This document shows, piece after piece, positions 1-12,738 of a stretch of DNA of 64,000 nt. Origin of the DNA: Neurospora tetrasperma FGSC 2508. Taxonomy: Eukaryota > Ascomycota > Sordariomycetes > Sordariales > Sordariaceae. Below the pieces are notes generated by a model. The model did not search any database. It was not told where the DNA came from and saw only the letters and a program-made list of their open reading frames with translations. Numbering within the stretch: position 1 is the first letter of the stretch; each line of letters starts with the position of its first letter. A program made the position numbers and the translations under genes. Where the stretch lies: the NCBI RefSeq assembly GCF_000213175.1, contig NW_009799102.1:3079763-3143762 (forward strand), in the 5' to 3' direction.

Positions 1-2034
1 TTAGGCCTATAGACCCAATAGTACTATAATTTCTATCCTATTAAGGTATATTACCTATATAATATATAGTAAATACTAATACAATTGTTGGCTTGCCTTT
101 GATATCTATTATAATACTTTAATCTAGTAGTATTAAATGACCTATCGCGTTTATAATAGCTTCGAAGTTAGATATATAGGGCCTAAGTACAATAGGGAAA
201 ATATTAGTATTCTTAGAATAATTTTTTAATATTAAGCTAACTAGTAATTAACATATCCTAATAATAGATCGACGAGTATTGTGGTAAATACTAAAGCCGT
301 TAATAGAAGTAATAATTGGATAATTCAAAACTTTTAGTATAGAATTATTTATCCTATCCCAATATTACTCAAAGATTTCCTAACTATACGTATTAAGCTC
401 GAACTAGGTACGTAGGGGCGGTATCTATACTAAAGGAATAATCTTTCTATTAAGAGAATTAGGGTTATTGTACCTACTTTCATCTATAGCCTTCTTAAGT
501 ACCTGTATTTTCTATAAGGTACGTTTAAACAAATAATATTCCTTTTATCGAGGGTTGTCCGGTATAGTACTATACTTTCGAAAAAGCTTTTTGGGTTTTC
601 TTTTTTTCAATAATTTAGTTATTAATATTTTACCCTAAATAATTATATTAATTAGTAGACTCGGGTTATCTAGTATATCGCTATTAAAAAATCGATTTAT
701 ATAGAGATAAAGCCGTTAATTAGGTATTAAGGAATTGAATACTCCTATTCGAAATATAATACTAATTTATATAATTTAAATTCCATATCTTAATTAACTT
801 AAGCCCCAAAGCTAATACTAGGGAACTTATTATTAATATTTTTGATTATTAAGTATTTTTATACTATAAGGGTGACCTCCCTAGTATAATCTATAAAATC
901 GCTAGTATAATTCTCACCTATAGCCTTTATATGGCTAATATATAATATATAATGTATATAATCCTCTAAAAATGGATAAAGGCAATCTAAATTATTAATA
1001 TTATTAAAGTACCGAAAGTAAATGAAATCCAATGGAAAAATAGCTTTGCTAATATCCTTAGAATTATTATCGCTAACGAAATACGTATATTAGCCAAATA
1101 TTATACGTACTAAATTCGACTAGTACAGCGTATAGTATAACTCTGTCAGGTTATTAATAAAATAGGCTATACCCTTATATATTTTAGTAGTAGTATTAGA
1201 GTTCAAAAAGGCTTTTAATAATAACTTTGGGTCTATAAAGTATAATAGTACTAGGATTGTATTTAGATTATTTGGTTCTTCTTTGGTTACTATAGTAGAT
1301 TTAGAGCTTATTACTTCCTGTTATTATTGCCTTTACTTAGCTTCTTCCCGTTTGCGATTGGCTGAATCGGTTTTTATTTTAGCTATTTATAATAGAATTT
1401 AAGTAACTTATATATCTAACAATAGTAATCTTTTATTGATCCTCCCTTTTAGTATTCTGATTTATTTTAGTAATTATTATATAGCTAGGATTCGTTTGCC
1501 GTTTTGTCCCCGTAATATACCCAATATTTGTAGTAAGGTTATATATTATTCTTGAAATATTCGACTAGTATATGCGTGTAAGCTAAGTGCTAGTTGAAAA
1601 ATAGAAAGTTCTGCGTACTAATCGCAATAGTAGTAGATTCAAGTAAAGATATCTATAATACGGCCTTCGGCGGGCTTAGGAATTTCGGTAATAGCCGGTT
1701 ACTATTTATCTACCTATATATTAATAAGATTTTTATCGATAAAATCTTCGTCGAAAGGGATGGTGTTAGGTCTTTAATCGTTAAAGTCTCGCTTAGTATA
1801 TTCTAGATTAAAGCGTAATTAATCTTCGTCAAATCTAGCGGATAAAGTATCGTAGTCTCTACTATCAATTATTAAGTCCGTAAACCTAGTACGGGGTATA
1901 ACGTTTTAATTAATAGCGCCTATTTAATATTAATATTAAAAGTTAAATAAAGTAAATCGTTTCTAAATATTACTTCCATTATTATTATTATCGTCCTCTT
2001 AATTTTCCCCCACATTATTATTAACACTAAACAT
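1..2034 (-). pseudogene. Degenerate fungal transposase-like ORF (partial, left edge)
   Basis: Reading the minus strand from about 2034 towards 1 gives a long ORF remnant broken by TAG/TAA, typical of RIP. Readable pieces, in protein order, include a charged stretch (NRKREEAK, about 1340), RKPKKLFRKY (about 590), IPPLRT and FELNTYS (about 400), YWDRIN (about 350), and near the edge a segment ending IGNIP-stop-stop-DRNYSTIGSIG (1-60). This resembles a class of large fungal transposase-like proteins (Tnp2/CACTA or KDZ type) in which an MPQQ motif is followed by an asparagine- and glycine-rich stretch. That match is from memory of the family; no catalytic residues are visible and the C-terminal half lies outside the window. 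The putative ATG at 2034 is only a guess. It could be another fungal repeat-encoded protein. Confidence 0.4.
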
Positions 2035-3791
2035 AATTATATCCTTATCAAATAGAGGGGTATAAGAATTTATATAGTTTAGCGATCTATAATTTTATTC
2101 GTATTGTTCGTCTAACAAATTATATATATTACGAGGTATAATTACTATACCCGACTCTAAATAATTTTTTATTAAAATCGAATTTAATGGGGCCTATACG
2201 AGCGAAGTGCTTCCGTACCTATGGACCGGGTATTTCAATACGACGAATTTAATCAAAGGTAATAAAAAATTCGGTTAATTATACAAAGAAGAGTTGGAAA
2301 GAAGAGTATTCTAAATAGGAGAGTTTAATAGACGGGAGGTAGATTAATAGTATAATTGATACTTCTATTTTACAAAAGTAGAGGGAGTATAATTAAATCG
2401 TTTACATATATCTTATTTTATATTAATAGTAAATACAACCCGAGAGTGTTATATTATCTTATTATATTACTAATGTAACGGTCTTATATCTTCTATTTTT
2501 TTATTTATCATTCAATAAAGTATTATAGTATTGATATAGTATAGAGTAGATCTACTAATATATAAATCCCTAAGTACCGTAAATGCGGAAGTATAGGGGT
2601 TAATTGGGGGGTATACTAATAATTATATTCTATTAGCCGCCCTATGTTTATTTTTACTAAGATTATATTTATTGTAACTTAGACCCGCCTAGGTAGCTTT
2701 AAGGACCTACCTGATACTTTTGATAGAGTAGGGTAAGTAAACTAAATACTATTAATCCTATTAATACTATTACTATTTACCGGTATTAATACCTATTATT
2801 AATATTATTCCGTTGTTTCATTTAGTCTTTTTAATATAAATATAAAGATTCTATAAGGCACCCGTGCTGATATAGCAGTTTGGAATCTAGTAGAATCTTC
2901 TGTCCTACGTTAGTACTATTTATTACCTTTTTTGCCAATTGTCTTCGAGATCTATTATATTAAAATTCTTCTATTTTATTACCTCTTCCTCCTCCTCTCT
3001 CTTTTATTCGTCGTAATACAAATTTTATTAAATTATTACGCTCGACGATACAGTTATTACGTATAATGCGATTATTGCGGCGGGTAAGTATTATGCAAAA
3101 GACTATATACTATAAATTGAAGTAATTGCGTACAATAGGAATTTAACCCCTAACTTTCATTTTTTTACGATTATAGTTATACGTTCACCGGGCTCTTAAT
3201 CGCCGTTAGTATAAATAAATATATTGAATATTATATTGATAATTATTTCGACTAATAATTATATAGATAATTAGCAGACTCTTTCCCAATACCAATAATA
3301 TTAGTTTAGATAATTAAGATTATTTACTAAGAGGTATAGATATAGAGGATGAATTTAATAATTTCGATAATTAGCGTTCTAAAGTGCCTGCTATTAAGCT
3401 ATTAACTATGTCGGTATTACCTTAGTGTACTATTATTAGCTATATATAAGTCCCTAGATACGGTTAAGTAAGCGAACTTTTAATTAATCGACTTAGACCC
3501 TATTCTAACTTCTATTAATTAGTATCGCTATACCTTAATACCCTATACTAGCGATAGTTGGACCGTTTCTATAAGATAGTTAGGACGTTATATTAAATCT
3601 ACTATAATTATATTAACCGATCCTCTTTGAAAGGATAGTCAACTACTAGTAAACGTAATATTATATAACTATTACTATATATAATAAAATAAGTAACCTA
3701 TAGGCAATATATAATGTAGGTAAGGCTAATTTATATCCCCGGGATTCCAAAGCTAATTTATTCTTTAAGGTTAAAGCTTTCGAAGTCGAAG
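2035..3791. other. RIP-degraded DNA with no recognisable gene
   Basis: I see no coding remnant that holds a frame for long, no terminal repeats and no RNA gene here. The stretch is AT-rich with scattered TAG/TAA in all frames. A pyrimidine-rich tract lies near 2980-3010. Part of it may be upstream sequence of the transposase-like remnant that ends at 2034. Confidence 0.5.
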
Positions 3792-3869
3792 TAATATACC
3801 TCCCCCCTAAGGTTTTTATAATAATTAAGGTAGTATATTTCCTCCTTAATGTTTTTATAGTAGTTGAGG
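3792..3869. repeat. 39-bp tandem repeat, two copies
   Basis: 3792-3830 and 3831-3869 align without gaps over 39 bp and differ mostly by C/T and A/G changes. Each copy holds a run of T before ATARTARTTRAGG. It lies in a non-coding stretch just left of the low-complexity region at 4109-4860. Confidence 0.7.
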
Positions 3870-4108
3870 TAGAAGTAATTTACTTCCTTACGTTCATAGA
3901 TAATAATATTACCTTCAAAAATAATAGTCGAAAACCTATTTGCGAGACAACTATAGTATAATTACTACCGAAGAATCTTTGAATGTAGGACTCGACGATA
4001 TATTCGCCTAGGTTCAACGATTAAAATAGTAAGACTAAGCCTATAAGGGGGTCCTAACTATTCTAGCGATTACTACCGCTAGTTTATTTATACCTTTTAT
4101 TATTATTA

Positions 4109-4860
4109 TTGATTTATAAATTCGTCTTCGTAATAATATTCGTTTATTCATACTCGCTATTACTATTGCTAATTCAATTTCCGTTCGTACTTCTATTATT
4201 AGTTTTAGGCCTACCGGTAGAAATTCTATTAATAAGGGCTAAACGAATTATACCAAATATACCGGAGAAGACGATTACTCGGCCTTTAGGCTCGAGGCTA
4301 CCTTTAATACCAGTTCTACTACTAATGAGACTCAATTTAATTATAGTTCTTAATCTTAGTATAGCCCCCAATTTAAATATAGTTCTTAATTTTACTATAA
4401 TCCATAATTTTAATTTAGTAGTAATTATTAACTCTATTCTCAACCTGATTTCTAGTTATAATTAGGATGTATGTAGTCCTATTATAGTACTTAGTCTTCT
4501 TATAGTAGTAATATAGATAGTAGTATACTTTATAGTCCTTAAATTTCCTAAAGTTAGTTTCCCCAACCCGGATAGCCTTACTAGGGCAGCGGCGATTATT
4601 AGTATAATATATATAGCAATCTATATAATATATATAGCAATCTATATAATATATATAGTAATCTATATAACGAATATGGTTATTTATATAGCGGTTTCCA
4701 GTATAGCGGTTAGGTTCAATATAATCGCCCTTAATATAGTAATTATTTATATAGCAGTCCTTAATACAGTAGTTAATTATGGTATAGTAGCTAGTCTTTA
4801 CTACCCTAGATACCCGGTGGCAGTCGCTAATCAGGAGACTATAGTTAATTAGAAAATTGT
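4109..4860 (+). other. Low-complexity, repeat-rich coding-like stretch
   Basis: One plus-strand frame stays nearly open from 4109 to 4860 with only a few stops. It encodes Ile/Leu/Val-rich periodic peptides. Under RIP, Thr, Pro and Ala codons become Ile, Leu and Val codons, so the original may have been a Thr/Pro/Ala-rich linker. Short tandem repeats occur at 4330-4420 and 4603-4665. It lies just upstream of the unidentified ORF at 5060-6154 and could be its low-complexity N-terminal part after a frame change near 4900. I cannot prove that either is translated. Confidence 0.3.
4603..4665. repeat. 21-bp tandem repeat, three copies
   Basis: Three consecutive 21-bp units built on TATAATATATATAGCAATCTA; the third has one C-to-T change. 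In the plus-strand frame each unit encodes seven residues of the type YIAIYII. Confidence 0.8.
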
Positions 4861-5059
4861 AATGAAGGTTCTTTTTCCAATAAATTTAGGGAATTGATTA
4901 TTAACGACCCTAATTGATACCTACTCGAAGAGAGGTTTCTAAATACTTTTACACCCCTAGCCGCGCTAGTTTAATATCTTTGAAGGAATTAGGTATACCT
5001 TCCCGCATAGAATACGATATTTTTAATACCGATATTGACGAGTCCGAAGTAAATATTAT

Positions 5060-6154
5060 ATAGTTAATTCCCCGGGAAATAACTAAGGAGGTTATTAGTA
5101 AAATTAATTAATAAATACGTTAGTATATATTCGTTTACTATTCGAATCGGTTTACTAACTAGGTTATTAAGTAAATTATACCTGGTATTAATACCCGTAT
5201 ATTCAAACTTCGCCGCCTTCGTATTCACGCTAAAAGTATTTACAAATCTCAAAAGAATAAATTCTTATAGGATAAACTCTATACCTACTTTCTTACTATA
5301 TTTAAAGACTACCCCCAACTTTTAGAATTTAATTACAATAATACTAATAATTAAGAAACCTTCGAATAATTAATTAAGCTATAGATTAATATATATTTCT
5401 TCTAGGAAGTTCTTACTTATATTGCGCTTTATATTAATTATGAAGCTACCTTCAGAAATAAGGAAGATCTGCCTTTTTTCTTCCTTAAAAGCATTGTAAT
5501 CGATTTCGGTATTATAGCTTATAGGGTAATTAAATCCGAAACGGAGTTGAATTGCAATCGTCGTCCTAGTTTAGCTAAAAAAAAAGACGAAAATACTAGG
5601 GCCGAGTACCGGGATATATTCGATAGTTTTATATTTTATTAATTATTTATTAAAGTAGATAGAAAAGTAATCAACGAAATCCCTTTCGAATTCATTATTC
5701 TATAGATTATTTGTAATAATGTAGATTTGGAGAACTTCGAACGCTCTATTACCTGGAATCCTCCCCCCCGCCGGCGTAATAGGATAGTCCCTACTTAGGA
5801 TCTATAGCGGCCGATGCTATTATATATTCTTAAGGGTAGCTAGCCTAGTAGTAGTTAGGCTAGTAGTTAAGGAAGTGGTGGTCGTTATAGTAATAATAAT
5901 TATTATAATAGTAATAATTGTTCTAGCAGCGGCTAAGGTAACAGTCCTCGTTGTATTTCCGGTCCTAGTTCTATAACCGATAGTCCTTACGATCGGGGTA
6001 GTCCGTACGAGCGCCCTTATAATGAGTACTATAATAAACGCTGCGGAGATACTAGTAGAAGCCGGAACTATTTATGTTTTATACCTATAGAGGGCGATTT
6101 TTCTAACCAACGCTAAAATATTATACTATAACGTTAAATCCTAATTAATTGTAG
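5060..6154 (+). pseudogene. Unidentified Gag-like ORF, first part (split by LINE-A)
   Basis: One plus-strand frame can be read from about 5060 to 6154 with stops only where Gln/Arg/Trp codons are likely. The middle is acidic and basic with many aromatic residues (KEDLPFFFLKSIVIDFG, about 5470). Next come a proline/arginine cluster (NPPPRRR, about 5760) and then a Ser/Asn/Gly/Gln-rich tail (5830-6030) with arginine- and tyrosine-rich repeats. That build is common in retrotransposon Gag proteins but also in other fungal repeat proteins; I do not recognise it. At 6155 the frame meets a 14-bp duplication and LINE-A. The same frame resumes at 15779, so this ORF was the target of the LINE. Confidence 0.45.
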
Positions 6155-6168
6155 TTGTAACGACGATA
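6155..6168. repeat. LINE-A target-site duplication, left copy
   Basis: The 14-bp TTGTAACGACGATA here is repeated exactly at 15765-15778 on the other side of LINE-A. A 14-bp direct duplication is typical of LINE target-primed reverse transcription and fixes both ends of the element. Confidence 0.9.
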
Positions 6169-6479
6169 ATAATATTCTTTTTACCCTAACTATGTAATTA
6201 TAGCGCCTTATTGGTATAGGGTCCTTCTCCAGTTCTCTAGAGGAGAAAACCGTACGGCGTTAAGCGCCGCCGGATAAAAACCTTTAGCTTTATTTCGGTC
6301 GTAATTTACCTACGCCGCTCCTACTTTATTTATAATTATAACGGTTCTTACCTACTACTATAGCGAATTAATTTCGTTTCTTCCTCCGCTATATTATTCT
6401 AATATTAGAATAATAAGAATAATAGGAATATAGTTAGGGACGTCGCCTTCCTTCGCCGCCTCTCCGTTTTGATTTTTAT

Positions 6480-8890
6480 TACCCTTTCTTCTACCTTCTT
6501 CCTATTTCTCCGTTTTATTTTCCTATCTATATCCCTACCCCTCTACTTCGTTACTCCCATTTATATTTACCTCCGCCCCGTCCCTTTACTTTTTAACCTT
6601 CGGTTTTACCCCTATTTATAGTAGTATAAAGGCCCTCCTTCTATTTATATAACCCTTTCTATAATATTTCTTCCTAATTCCCTTCTACTTTCTTTCCTCT
6701 TTATAATAGTATTATTTAAAATAGCTTCCTCCGGTTGTAATTGTCCTAGCCCGATCGACTTTATTTCTAACCCTAAAGTCTCTTCCTCCGAAGCGTTTCC
6801 AAGCTTTATAATTTGTCCTAACTCTATAGCCCTAATTTATTTAGAACCTATAATATTATTTTATATCCTTCGTAGTAATTCGGATTTTATAGCCCCTTTG
6901 AACTAACATAACCGTCCCTCCTATTATTTCTAATCTTTATATTAACCCGTTTAATATTATTTATAAAATTTTTTACTTTTATTATACTTTAGATTTTATT
7001 ATAGGCCCGAAAATTAATTAGAAGCCCGGTATTCCTAACAATTTCTATAAGATTATTACCCGTAAAATTTCTATTGTTTTGTCTTTTAGTAGGTTTAGTA
7101 TTCTCCCTTCCTCCTTATTCTCCTTCCTTAATTAATTTCTATTTCTAACTACCGACTCCGAGAATACAATTCATATTTTCATTACTAATAAATATATATT
7201 AGATATTCCCGCTAGCCTTTGTAACATTTATAATATTATTTAATTAGTAATAATTATTATAATATTAAATAGCCCGGCCGAATATTATTAGAGATTGGAT
7301 ACTTTTGTTTATATTATTAATTATTTTACCGAATATATATATAAATTTTTAATATCTAATAATCTCCCTAATACCTTCGGTATTCTTCCCTACGCCCTAT
7401 ACTATAATACTATTACTTTTTAGTAGAAGGGCTACTATAAATTATTATAAGAAACGCTCTCTATGATTATACTCTTTTTAGTTTTAGTAGTAATACAATA
7501 AACCCAGTCTATATTATTTCTAATTCTAGTAGTAGCGCGATTATAATTATATATATTATATTTAATAGTAGTAGTACTATTACTTTTACCCGTACGGTCT
7601 CCAATTTTAGTAATAGTAGTACTACCTTTAGTAGCCCTATAGCCTTTAATACCCTTAGCCGCCCTATTATAAATAAAGATTGGGTTTAATAGTATTATAA
7701 AGTTATAGCGAATTAGGTTCGTATAATAATATTATTCGAAGAGCTTCTTAAATATAATTAAGCGTTAATTAAGCGAATGTCTTTTCGGACCGTCGGAAAA
7801 GTCTTTATATACCGTCGGCTCAAATTGAAATAAATATAACTTAACTAAAATAAAAGGTAAAATAATAATAGGAGTAACAGGATTTTATATATTTTCTGCT
7901 TAATATTACTAGCCCTATTCTATACTGGTTATTTTACAAACCCTAAAGATCAATAAAGATTTAGTTTTAAGATATTATCAATCTTATACTTAAGATCACT
8001 TGGGATTCAAGCGTTGGAGAGCGTGTATAGCTTGGATACTAATACTACTTTGAAGGGGAAAAAATAATAAAAATTCTACTATATTTTATGAGATTTAATA
8101 CCTTGTCTTTATGGAGTTACTTAGAAAAGCAGTTTGCCCGACGGTATATAAAGACTTTTCCGACGGTCTGAAAAGACATTCTCTTAATTAAATAGTACTC
8201 CAATTTTTACTATAATTATAGCTTAAATAATACTTATAATTAATATCATTGTTTCTTCTCCATCCTTCGTCCTTTTATTCTAGTATTATTAATGATGCGT
8301 TGTCGTTTTGGGAATACTTCGCAATTTCCTTACACTACTCCTCTTCTAATTTAATTGCTAAATAATATTGCTTTAACCTTCCTAACTTTAATACTTAGAA
8401 TGGAATCCTTTTAATTTTAATCCTATTAATTAGGTAATCCTAGAACTCTTCTTTCGTTAATAGCCAAATCTCGGTATTTAATTAAAAAAAGCCTTCTATA
8501 TTAAGGTAATTTAAAATAATATAACCTAAGGTTTCTTTTTCTAATTTATAGGCGTAAATATGTATTTAGATACTTAATACCTTTCTCCGGAAGAGAAAGG
8601 CCCGGAGTCCTATAATTTCCGTTCTAATTTGGATTAGGAGGGAGCTCTTTATTTTAATTAGTAAGTATAATTTATTATTATTTTCCAGCAATATTCGAAT
8701 TCTCCTCTTTTTCTTTACCCTCTTCGTACTAACTATATATTATTAAATAGTTTTACTAATAAATTTAGGAGTAAGGTTAGTAATAGTAAATTTATATTAT
8801 CGATTTAATTTAATTACTACTATTACTATTTAATAATTATAGTATAATACCTATTCTCTATTTATTATATCCTCTAGATACTCCTCTTTA
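6480..8890 (-). pseudogene. LINE-A 3' region: unidentified third coding remnant
   Basis: The minus-strand segment between the reverse transcriptase and the 3' tail matches 48415-50430 in LINE-B and the LINE-D fragment, so it belongs to the element family and was not captured by one copy. It includes a Thr/Asn/Ser-rich low-complexity part (about 7480-7680). MITE-A interrupts it at 7773-8183. I cannot recognise an RNase H domain here, although Tad1-type ORF2 proteins often carry one after the RT. Confidence 0.5.
7773..8183. mobile_element. MITE-A: 411-bp inverted-repeat element in LINE-A
   Basis: Terminal inverted repeats of about 47 bp start at 7773 (GCGAATGTCTTTTCGG) and end at 8183 (reverse complement GAGAATGTCTTTTCAG). 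Each repeat holds the motif GTCTTT...ACCG(TCGG) twice, 22 bp apart (7779 and 7801). The element is flanked by the 8-bp duplication TTAATTAA (7765-7772 and 8184-8191). The LINE-D copy of the same region (about 17020-17050) gives the empty site and confirms the boundaries. The roughly 300-bp core has no coding capacity. It is probably moved in trans by a Mutator-like transposase, because the duplication length and end design match the MULEs here. Confidence 0.85.
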
Positions 8891-8942
8891 TTAATAATTC
8901 TAGGTTCCGGGATTTATTATAGTAATAGTAGGGACCCTAATT

Positions 8943-8963
8943 CCGGGGGGGGGGAGGGGGGGG
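8943..8963. repeat. G-rich homopolymer tract in LINE-A
   Basis: Runs of ten and nine G separated by one A. The homologous site in LINE-B (about 48350) has only a short run of C on the sense strand, so the run expanded in this copy or is a sequencing artefact. Confidence 0.6.
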
Positions 8964-8999
8964 CCGGCCGCAATTATTAATAGTTTTTCTATTAGTATT

Positions 9000-11985
9000 T
9001 ACGCCTTAGTTTACTTAATTTTAGCTATACTATTCTCTAGTTTATTAGCAGGTAGCCGGCCTCTAATTTATTATATCCGAATATAGTTAATTATTTAAAC
9101 TATTATTCTTTAAACGAACTTTACTTAATCCGTACGAGCGAACCTTTCTACGAAGGCCCAGACTCTTTTATTTAAATAGAAGCTAAATAGTAAATAAAAG
9201 GTTTCTATTTTTAATTTTCATATTAGTATAACTTCATATGCCCCGGCGATTATTTTTAAATATTTAATTTAGTATTTCACTAACCCGATTACAATCCCTT
9301 ATAATTTCCTATAGACTTTAATTAGTTAGTAGAATATTAAGGCTTCATATAGAATAGTACTACGAATATATTTAGTATATATTTCTTTTATTTAAATAAA
9401 GGAGTAACCCTAGGTTTTTATTATTAACCTTATAAATATATTCGTTTAAATCTTTATCTTTTATTTCATTACTTTTATATAAACTAAATAATTAAATTTA
9501 TAGCTTAGTTTAACCCTTAGAAATTTTATCGATTTTATTAATCAAAGTACTATATCACCTAATTAGAGAGTTTCCGTCCTTAGTACCTTTATCCGTATAA
9601 AATATATTAGTTCCGTTTTATTAGCTTCGAATTGTATACTTCTTACCCTAATTTATTCCGAATATATTTCCTATACTATTTATAAAGTCCAATAATTTTC
9701 TTCGGTAATATAAATTATTATAATAATATTAATATTGTCCGCTAAATTAATTATAATTATATTTAGGATTATTACTAATTTCCGGTACAATAAAGTAATA
9801 AAGAGAATAAAAAAGATAAGTAAGAGGACGGAGCCTTGAGATATATTTATTATAATAGTATAAGGGCGAAATATTTTATTATTAAAGAAGAGAGTACTTC
9901 TCTTATTAGTAATAAAATTCGCTATTTATTTAATAATCTATATTAGGAATTATATTTCCTATAAGGTATATAAATATTACTTATAATTAATTCTATTAAA
10001 CGCGCCCTTTAAATTAAGGAGTATAAGGAATATTACAGCCCCGAATTTCTAGGTTATATAGATTATATTAATAATTATCCGGATTATAAACTTTATTAGT
10101 TAACTTCCTTAATTATTTATTTAACCTTCTAATAGGAGATTAAACTCTTTAGCTACTTATATATATCTTTTAATTATAAAGGCCTTAAGGACTTTTTTAA
10201 CGTTATTAAATAATAATATAGGTCTCTATACACTTACTAATTTTTATTAGGTAGCGCTTTTTCTAGGCTTTTTAAGGATAATTATTTTTACATCCTTAAA
10301 CTATTACAGGAAATGTCCGAATTGAAGGCTAACGGTTATTAAATATATTATTATTTATTAGAATAATTATCCGTATAATTTTAGCAATTTATTTAAATAC
10401 TAATTAATACCCAGGGCTTTATTAGGCCCTATCCGGGAAAGGACGTTCTAAACGTCTTTTTTTATAATTAGTTCACTAATAATTATTAAATTAATACTAT
10501 TTACTAATTTAATTTAGTTCGTTAAATATTCTATTAAAATATTTACCCTTAGGAAAAATTAATTAGTAAGGATTCTAGCCTTACTATTATAGTTTTTAAT
10601 TTCTATTATTCCTTTATTAGTTCGGAGGGTTAGTAATTTAAATAGGTCTATTAGGCAATAACTTCGAACTTAAACCTATTTTTCTAAAGGTTAGAATCAA
10701 TTTAGGTTTTTAAAGCTTTAATAATACCTTTATACTATATAGTCTACTATACTTTCGAAATAATCTTTTTCTTTTTTATTATTATTTTAATAAATTCCCT
10801 TTAGTTTAATAGTATCTAATATTTAAATTACATTTAATATTTCCGCTACACTTCCTTTATAGCTGTTTTATATTTTAATATCTATTAATTCGCTTTCCTC
10901 CTCTAACCTTTCTTTTAATATAGGACGAATTCTTTTATAATACTAGTAAATTCTTTATTAAATTTATAAAAACCTTATTCGAAATCTTTCAATGTATTGA
11001 TGTTTTCCGGGACTAAAATCCATTTCTCCGCCGCCTCCTTCACCTTTACTATATCTAAAAGATTCTAATTATAATTTCCTTCCTCTTCTACCCTCCTATT
11101 TTTTCTTTTTATTTGGATTTAGATTTCTCAAGGGAAATAGTTTAAACCGGTTTATTCGTACCGCTACGCTCCCTAGTATTCAGCTTTAATCCCGGGTAAT
11201 AGCTATATATAATTAATTATTTTATTTCTTTCTCCTTATATTATATTATTTAATTTTATTAACTTACTATAAGGGGTAAATAGATTAAGCCTCTAATATT
11301 ATACTTATAAAGAGACGGTATATAGCCCCTAGGCTAATTCTATTCTTTAAATCCTAGTTAGGATAATAAAAATTAAAGTCCCTAATAATAGTAATTTAAT
11401 TTTCTACTAGGGGCCCGGCCTCGAAGAATTCGAAGAGTAGGGATTCCTATTAATATTTTAATATTCCTTATATTAGGATAAGTAAATAGATAGAATAAAC
11501 GGTTCTAGGATCCCTTAAATTCTTAATTATTATTATAATCTAATCGCTTCTAACCTAAAAATTAAAGTCCTTTAAATTCTATTTCTTATTTATATATATT
11601 ATTACCCTTCTTCTCTTTAAATAATCGATTCCGAAATACCTCCCGCCCCTAGGATAATAAATATTCCTATTTAAATTTCTATTCGGTTCTTAAATTGCTA
11701 TAATAATATAAGTCTCTTTTTATTCGAATAGAAGCTTCCCCTCTTATATAATTTCCCTATATTATAATAGAATATTTTTAATTAGATTATTAATTACCTT
11801 ACAATAGGGTTCCTATAAGTCCTTTAGCGGAAAATAAGAGTATCGCTTCCCTTAGGGGAATTATAACTATATGAATACTATTTCTACTATATATCCAAGT
11901 CCTTACGCTTTAAGAATATAGATAGTATATATTTATTAGGCCTTATTAGGTTAAAGGGTTTAGTTGGGGGGTTGGGCCGACGATT
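9000..11985 (-). pseudogene. LINE-A ORF2: endonuclease and reverse transcriptase, dead
   Basis: The minus strand encodes an apurinic-type endonuclease/exonuclease/phosphatase domain followed by reverse transcriptase. The endonuclease shows RDFNFYYPN at about 11340-11395, a mutated form of the GDFN-HHP metal-binding motif. The RT catalytic box reads ADNIN near 9730-9770, where a functional enzyme has ADD followed by T/I-N; one catalytic aspartate has become Asn, a G-to-A change. Dozens of stops interrupt the frame. In life this protein would nick the target and copy the element RNA at the nick. Confidence 0.75.
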
Positions 11986-12004
11986 TTTTTCAGCCGCCTT
12001 CTTT

Positions 12005-12462
12005 TTATACGTCCTCTAATTTATTTCTCTAGGGTAGCAATAATATAGGAATTAGGAGGACCATTTAATAAATTACCTTCGTTTATAATTTCTATTACTA
12101 ACTCTAATACCTTTCCGGCCGGGTTTTTATAAAGGGGGGCGAACGCCCGCGGCCTCTCGGCGTACGTAATAGACGCCTTCACAATAACCTTTCGGGACAG
12201 GGGGTACTTTTTATAGCTATAAGTAAAGTATCCTTTCTTCTTATATAATTTATAATTAACGCATAATTTATCCTTATTCAACGGACAATTTATTTTACTA
12301 AAGTAATCTCCTTTATATTTAGCTCTACTATATTAGGCGTAAATATTTTTCTAATAATAGAATTTTATCATATATTTAATTCCCTAATATTTAAAGTACT
12401 ATTAAATATTGTTCGAAGCTTAGAATAGTTCGTAAAAATATACGCCGCTAGCCTAAAGGAAG
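12005..12462 (-). pseudogene. LINE-A ORF1 C-terminal part with CCHC knuckle
   Basis: The minus strand from 12281 to 12021 reads openly for 86 codons. Near its start is CVNYKLYKKKGYFTYSYKKY, a decayed CCHC zinc knuckle (C-x2-C-x4-H-x4-C) in which two Cys and the His have become Tyr through G-to-A changes on the coding strand. ORF1 proteins of Tad1-like LINEs bind the element RNA. The 5' part of ORF1 continues at 14678, because the LTR element is inserted between. The same segment recurs in LINE-B (45036), LINE-C (59880) and LINE-EF (about 43420). Confidence 0.75.
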
Positions 12463-12738
12463 TGTAACGGGCCTGCCAGAGTATTATATAGCGAGTAGTC
12501 GTGTAATGGTTGAAATGCTATATTTAACGAAGGGAGCAAAAGGGAAGACTGCACCAGAAGGGTACAGTCTAGAGAAGGTTTTATACAGGGCGCCAAGACC
12601 GCACGGGCCAGGCAAACATGTGAGCAAACATGTGGATCCAACCAACCAGAAGGCTTGCATCCTTATCGATACGGCCGGTCCCGGCTTGGTAGACTTAGTA
12701 AAGCCGAATCTTTAATCCTAGGCGCTAGCCCTATAATA
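12463..12738 (-). repeat. Long terminal repeat (3' LTR on minus strand)
   Basis: This is 276 bp, begins TGTAAC and ends TATAATA, so the terminal CA has become TA. It is nearly identical to 14397-14672, with differences almost all C/T or G/A transitions. It is much more GC-rich than its surroundings and contains the near-palindrome TGTACC/GGTACA and a twice-repeated AACATGTG motif. Confidence 0.85.

Noticed and set aside
1-20. Telomere repeat at the start (TTAGG)
   Set aside because: Only one partial unit; no tandem TTAGGG follows.
4174-4443. 89-codon minus-strand frame
   Set aside because: Lies opposite the low-complexity plus-strand stretch; Leu/Ile-rich with no domain and no copy elsewhere.
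12506-12715. 69-codon and 108-codon frames in the LTRs (12506-12715 and 14323-14649) as genes
   Set aside because: They are the same LTR sequence read twice; the shared stretch is repeat, not a conserved protein.
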